Below are positions 6,662 to 10,218 of a DNA stretch of 10,218 nt, one piece after another; within the stretch, counting starts at the first letter, position 1, and the number at the start of each line of letters is the position of its first letter. The position numbers were made by a program, and so were the translations under genes. The stretch is taken from assembly GCA_022601215.1 (NCBI GenBank), contig JAHZIZ010000143.1, positions 1 to 10,218 on the forward strand, given 5' to 3'. The notes beneath the pieces were generated by a model, which had not been told where the DNA came from, ran no database searches, and saw nothing but the letters and a program-made list of their open reading frames with translations. The stretch is from Bacteroidota bacterium (GTDB lineage Bacteria; Bacteroidota; Bacteroidia; Flavobacteriales; Flavobacteriaceae).

Positions 6662-8284
6662 CTATTTGATGATAATGGACTTGCTATAATTTTGTCCACC
6701 CATTTGGATTCTATATATATACTGCCCAAAATTAAGACGGGTATTGGTCGCTGCTTTCACATCAATTTTATGACGTCCCGGAAATAACATTTCGTTTTTC
6801 AGTCTTGCTACTTCTTTGCCTAAGATATCATACAAACGGATATCGGCATGAGCCGTTATTGGCATTTGTATTTCAATATAAGTGGTATTATTATCATAAG
6901 TTGGACGATGTACCATTCTGGTAACATTACTGAAGTCCGACCCACCTAATGTAGTGCAATCAAATCCTAGATCAAGATTTTCATAGGTCTGGCCTAAAAG
7001 AATCACGTCTAAGACCGAAGGGTCGAGACAGAACCAATTCGTTAAAACACTGCTGTAAACATCTCGAAAATCCGTTGATGGAATTAGGTTGTCATTTTGA
7101 TCCCAAGTACTCAAATCTGGGTGCTCCCCCACAAAGCCATTGCCTTCAAGGGCAGGGCCAAAGAGCATTACGGGAGAAGCAGCACCATGATCGGTACCAT
7201 TACTTCCATTTTCGTATGGGCGACGACCAAATTCAGAAATGGTCATCCCTAATACCTCATTATCCATACCTCCTACAGCTAAATCATCGAAAAAGTTTTT
7301 CATCGAATTAGACAAATCGTCTAATAGGGTTTGATGATCTTCTACTTGGTTGGCATGTGTGTCGAACCCATTAAGAGTTACCATGTATACTTTGGTGCCT
7401 AGGCCTCCTTTTATAAGTCTAGCTACGATAGCCAGTTGACTTGCTAATTCGGCTTCAGGATCGTAGGGAGCGTCATTATCGGCTCCCATATAGGCCTGAT
7501 TAATTACATCGGCATATAAAAAAGTGGTGTTCGTGGTAGATCGCATAAAAAGGAGTTTATCTCCATATACACAATCAGGAATGTCCAAAACGTCATGAAC
7601 AGTACCATTCTCGGCTACGTTTGCCAATTGCTCAGGATTGGCAACGGCAAAGGCATAATTGTTTTCATTACCTTCAAAAACGAGGTTTCCAATACTGCCA
7701 ATTTGAACGGCAGGCGGTGTTTCTGGCGGATTAATTAAGTAATCTGGGTAGAGGTCTTCAAAATAGCGACCCCACCATCCAGTAGGCTCAAAATCATTCG
7801 GTTCGGCGGAAGCCCAAATATCACTGCTTCTAAAGTGAGATAGGTTTTGATTTTCGTAACCAACGCCGTTTACAATTTTCATTTTTCCATCACCCCACAT
7901 ACTTTCCAAGGGATTCATATAGTTTGGAATTCCGAAATCGGCGTTCAACATAATCAAATCATTCTGATCATGTCTAATTGTGGGCCTTAGATTAGCATAT
8001 ACGTCATAATCGTATACGGGTACTACGGTGTTCAGCCCGTCATTTCCACCTTTGAGACGTACAATCACAAGGATTCGGTCGTTTTCACTTTCGGCCAATG
8101 CGACTGATAAGGGAGAGGGTTGTGCTGCGGCTACATTGGCACCACCCAGTACAACACTGCCGGCTCCTGCTAGCCCCAGGGCTTGGATAAAGGAACGGCG
8201 ATTCCAGGTACTGTGTTCTTGATCGTGTCTATGATCTTCTTTTGATGCAGAAGGTTGTTTTGGGATATGATGATTGTTACACAT
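6662..8284 (-). CDS. DUF1501 domain protein with twin-arginine-like leader and T9SS type A sorting domain
   Basis: From the ATG at 8284 this protein is 540 residues. Residues 1-27 are polar and His-rich (NNHHIPK, HRHDQEH). A twin-arginine-like motif NRRSFIQALGLAG starts at 28 (Arg29-Arg30), followed by a Gly/Ala-rich hydrophobic stretch and a likely AxA cleavage site near 52-54. The DUF1501 domain spans about 65-450, with hallmark segments VRLKGGNDGLNTVVP, LNGFDTHANQ (about 305-313), SEFGRRPYENG and GTDHGA (about 350-368). DUF1501 is related to the alkaline phosphatase/sulfatase fold, but its reaction is not established. Residues about 475-540 are a type IX secretion type A sorting domain (LYDILGKEVARL, GRHKIDV, GQYIYRI, ending KSIIIK), so surface display or release is expected. 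A longer frame begins at a TTG at 8323 but overlaps DUF1800 by 32 bases and reads non-family residues; the ATG leaves a 7-base gap. An intrinsic terminator follows. Confidence 0.92.
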   Translation of the reverse strand: MCNNHHIPKQPSASKEDHRHDQEHSTWNRRSFIQALGLAGAGSVVLGGANVAAAQPSPLSVALAESENDRILVIVRLKGGNDGLNTVVPVYDYDVYANLRPTIRHDQNDLIMLNADFGIPNYMNPLESMWGDGKMKIVNGVGYENQNLSHFRSSDIWASAEPNDFEPTGWWGRYFEDLYPDYLINPPETPPAVQIGSIGNLVFEGNENNYAFAVANPEQLANVAENGTVHDVLDIPDCVYGDKLLFMRSTTNTTFLYADVINQAYMGADNDAPYDPEAELASQLAIVARLIKGGLGTKVYMVTLNGFDTHANQVEDHQTLLDDLSNSMKNFFDDLAVGGMDNEVLGMTISEFGRRPYENGSNGTDHGAASPVMLFGPALEGNGFVGEHPDLSTWDQNDNLIPSTDFRDVYSSVLTNWFCLDPSVLDVILLGQTYENLDLGFDCTTLGGSDFSNVTRMVHRPTYDNNTTYIEIQMPITAHADIRLYDILGKEVARLKNEMLFPGRHKIDVKAATNTRLNFGQYIYRIQMGGQNYSKSIIIK

Positions 8285-8291
8285 AGCAGGA

Positions 8292-9761
8292 TTATTTAAG
8301 TTGAAATTCGGGCATTCTCGCAATATGAGTCAGCAATAAGAAGCACTGAAAAGGTGCTGTTGACCAGCTGAGATTCCAGGTTCCGTCATCGTAATAATTT
8401 TGAGGGATATCCCATTTAAAAATATCCGTTGCTATATCATAATCTGTAGCAGTATGCAGCGTCTTACTTACAAAATGCTCGACCATAACTTGAGTTATGA
8501 AATCAGGATCATTGCTGTCATTGGATAGATCTCTTGCCAATTGGACAAGGGTGAATTCGAATCCGTTATCGTATAGAAAAAAGAGGTAGAACTCCATGAG
8601 TTGCCAACGCCCAGAAAGTGTGGAACTATTGATCCAAGTTTCATCGCGTTGCCAACCAGACACATCGGGTGGATCATAGATTTCTTGTCCCATTAGACCG
8701 GCATAATAAAGGAAGGCCTCCATGATTTGCGAATCATGAAAAAACTGGGTGTCATTTACATAGCTAAAAATGACATCTACGGGGCTTTTTATAATGACTC
8801 CAACTGCTCGATCATCGAAAAAATGTTCACTTTTAAACAAGAGTTTAAACATAGGAAGCATATCAAAATCATTGTCGATTAGGGTTTGTGCTAAAGGAGC
8901 GATGATATCACTTTCAACGAGTTCATCTACCGACGGACTCACAAAGAATTTATAGAGTTTTGTACATATATGAGTAGCAATTTCGCTTGAACGTTGTTCA
9001 AAAAGGATATTGATAAGGTCGTCATAGCCCCAAGTCCCTTCCTGGTCAAAAATAACTTTTACTCCATCATCAAAAGTACTCGTATCGAAATAGATGTCCG
9101 CTCCCACTTCTGCCCAGTGGTTATAGCCGGTAAGTGCTCTGGAGGCTTCTATAATATCCTGTTGTGTATAATTATTCCCTTCTCCTAGAGTAAATAGTTC
9201 GAAAAGTTCCCGGGCGTAATTTTCATTAGGATTAACGTTGGTGTTTTCAAAACCATTTAGATAGATTAACATATTGTTGTCTCGCCCCATTTCTCGAACA
9301 AATTCTCTAAAGTTACCCAGTGCGAACGTCTGAATGAGGTTATAATATTGGAACATATATGGGGCATAAAAGACCGTTTCTAGTTCGGTAACAAAGTGGT
9401 TCATCCAGAAAAATACAAGCCGTCCTCTGAAGTCTTCAGCAAGAAAGTCATTTCCCGTTTGCAATCTCCAATCGGAAATATATTGTTGATTTTCAGTATC
9501 AAAATCGTTAAAATCGCTATACGCCCAGAAGGCCCACGCTGGTGCACCCGTCGGTGGTAGCGCATCAGCTCCATCTACTAAGGAATCTATAAAATCGTTG
9601 GGTGTATCCGAAAGTGCATCATCTACACGAGTCATGGTGGCACCAAAACCTAGTCGTCTAAAGGCATGTTTTATTTTAGAGGTATTCCAGGGATTTGTAC
9701 CATCCGGAAGATAGGGAGTTAAAGTTGCCGTATTGCATGAAGGGTTGTTTGCAATTTCCAT
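8292..9761 (-). CDS. DUF1800 domain-containing protein
   Basis: This 489-residue protein covers a full DUF1800 domain. Landmarks are KHAFRRLGFGAT at 31-42, FWMNHF at 118-123, the signature NPNENYARELFELFTLGEG at 177-195 followed by DIIEASRALTGY, KSPVDVIFSY at 325-334, and the C-terminal DVSGWQRDETWINSSTLSGR at 366-385. No biochemical activity has been firmly assigned to this family. It is very often encoded next to DUF1501 proteins, and here the DUF1501 gene follows after 7 bases, so the two are almost certainly cotranscribed and probably act together. I see no Sec or Tat signal peptide and no T9SS sorting domain: the N-terminus (MEIANNPSCNTATLTPYLPD) is polar. That contrasts with its exported partner. 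The start ATG at 9761 sits about 25 bases after a predicted transcription start. Confidence 0.92.
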   Translation of the reverse strand: MEIANNPSCNTATLTPYLPDGTNPWNTSKIKHAFRRLGFGATMTRVDDALSDTPNDFIDSLVDGADALPPTGAPAWAFWAYSDFNDFDTENQQYISDWRLQTGNDFLAEDFRGRLVFFWMNHFVTELETVFYAPYMFQYYNLIQTFALGNFREFVREMGRDNNMLIYLNGFENTNVNPNENYARELFELFTLGEGNNYTQQDIIEASRALTGYNHWAEVGADIYFDTSTFDDGVKVIFDQEGTWGYDDLINILFEQRSSEIATHICTKLYKFFVSPSVDELVESDIIAPLAQTLIDNDFDMLPMFKLLFKSEHFFDDRAVGVIIKSPVDVIFSYVNDTQFFHDSQIMEAFLYYAGLMGQEIYDPPDVSGWQRDETWINSSTLSGRWQLMEFYLFFLYDNGFEFTLVQLARDLSNDSNDPDFITQVMVEHFVSKTLHTATDYDIATDIFKWDIPQNYYDDGTWNLSWSTAPFQCFLLLTHIARMPEFQLK

Positions 9762-9792
9762 AGGCCCAGTGTTTTGGGGGTTAAAGTGATTT

Positions 9793-9824
9793 TAAATATA
9801 CTGAATAGAAGCGTTTTATAACAA
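9793..9824 (-). promoter_or_regulatory. Predicted promoter of the DUF1800-DUF1501 operon
   Basis: On the minus strand, a TTG (complement of 9822-9824) is followed after 21 bases by TATATTTA (complement of 9793-9800), which matches the Bacteroidota TAnnTTTG -7 consensus at all but the last base. This would start transcription near 9786 and give a leader of about 25 bases before the ATG. It is a motif match in AT-rich DNA, so chance is possible. Confidence 0.4.
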
Positions 9825-9936
9825 TATTGACTTGATTTTAACTAAAAGGTTTAAATGAGTTGGATAAGATTACACTGACGAAACATAATTAAAAACTTGT
9901 TTCTTTTACTTGAGATAGGATCAATGTATCTAAAAT

Positions 9937-9952
9937 TACCATGATTATGGTA
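9937..9952. repeat. Short perfect inverted repeat TACCAT-N4-ATGGTA, possible operator
   Basis: Two 6-base arms separated by GATT form a perfect dyad in the divergent intergenic region, 65 bases before the ATG at 10018. It is followed by TATGTTTTTG (9951-9960), one base too long to match the TAnnTTTG -7 box. Location and symmetry would suit a repressor or activator site for the plus-strand gene. It has no G/C-rich stem or U tract in the right register for termination. Confidence 0.25.
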
Positions 9953-10017
9953 TGTTTTTGCAGCTTCCTCTTATGGAGATTTGTAGTGTAAAAATTGAAA
10001 CGTAGAACTATTTAAAA

Positions 10018-10218
10018 ATGTCGAATATGAAAAAATTAATGATTACCACAATTTTAATTGGAAGTTTATATGGAGCGAATGCTCAACATACCAATTATGG
10101 TACTAATTCTGGAGCTGGAGACCCAAATGACCTAAGTACTTATGTAGGTCCCTCTGCTGGTCAGAATAGTACTGGCCTTGAAAACACTTTTGTAGGTTTT
10201 GATACAGGAGCTCAAAAT
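10018..10218 (+). CDS. N-terminal part of an exported repeat protein (surface fibre/adhesin-like), cut by the window edge
   Basis: Sixty-seven residues are visible and the frame is open to the last base. A signal peptide (MKKLMITTILIGSLYGANA, cleaved near AQ) opens the protein. The mature part begins HTNYGTNSGAGDPNDLST, then short Gly/Asn-rich units appear: TYVGPSAGQNSTGLEN followed by TFVGFDTGAQN, a period of about 16 residues built on [TF]VG..[AT]G.QN. This pattern is typical of repetitive flavobacterial surface proteins, related in style to YadA-like head repeats, that often end in a tail-fibre/peptidase S74 or T9SS sorting domain; none of that C-terminus is in view. ATG 10027 (MKKL) is an alternative start three codons downstream; I took 10018 because it has the A-rich stretch directly upstream that Bacteroidota starts favour. 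Confidence 0.75.
   Translation, partial: MSNMKKLMITTILIGSLYGANAQHTNYGTNSGAGDPNDLSTYVGPSAGQNSTGLENTFVGFDTGAQN

Noticed and set aside
8028..8222. Plus-strand 64-codon frame opposite the DUF1501 leader
   Set aside because: It is antisense to the Tat-like leader region; its Ala/Pro/Ser-rich composition simply mirrors the Gly/Ala codons on the other strand.
6662..8284. Calling the DUF1501 gene a sulfatase or alkaline phosphatase
   Set aside because: The fold relationship is family-level only. The sulfatase C/S-x-P-x-R signature is absent, and the metal ligands cannot be assigned from sequence alone.
8285..8323. Thirteen-residue N-terminal extension of the DUF1501 protein
   Set aside because: It begins at TTG, overlaps the end of DUF1800 by 32 bases, and its residues are just that gene's final codons read in another frame.
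9841..10017. Small ORFs or a small RNA in the divergent intergenic region
   Set aside because: The ATG at 9854 is followed by a stop after seven codons, and I see no structured stem-loop with a U tract. The region is adequately explained as regulatory DNA.

Overview
The window looks like chromosomal DNA from a Bacteroidota of the class Flavobacteriia, probably Flavobacteriaceae. The evidence is AT-rich DNA, little use of Shine-Dalgarno sites, TAnnTTTG-type promoter boxes, a C-terminal type IX secretion (T9SS) sorting domain, a membrane-anchored TPR/LuxR-type regulator, and a methionyl-tRNA synthetase with a fused C-terminal tRNA-binding domain and a KISTS signature. I see no RNA gene, insertion sequence, CRISPR array or phage gene.

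Layout: (1) At 169-2124 (+) lies a one-piece regulator: signal peptide, periplasmic TPR repeats, one membrane helix, coiled coil, cytoplasmic LuxR-type helix-turn-helix. (2) It meets, tail to tail with no base between the stop codons, a three-gene minus-strand unit with 5-base gaps: metG (6550-4475), an unrecognised exported protein with a glycine-zipper segment (4469-3033), and a class IV-like zinc histone-deacetylase-family protein (3027-2125). (3) A terminator hairpin at 6611-6642 and a TAnnTTTG promoter box at 6571-6578 separate this unit from a second minus-strand operon, DUF1800 (9761-8292) then DUF1501 (8284-6662). The DUF1501 protein carries both a twin-arginine-like leader and a T9SS sorting domain. 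(4) After a 256-base divergent intergenic region, a plus-strand gene starts at 10018 and runs off the window; it has a signal peptide followed by short Gly/Asn-rich repeats typical of surface fibre or adhesin-like proteins.

How the genes work together: metG is housekeeping, and the two genes behind it probably share its transcript. The DUF1800/DUF1501 pair is the most distinctive module: a conserved pair of uncharacterised families, of which the second is predicted to be exported and attached to or released from the cell surface. The reading frames show no truncation or frameshift. Two of the longest possible reading frames (metG and DUF1501) begin with TTG, and I shortened both to internal ATG codons.
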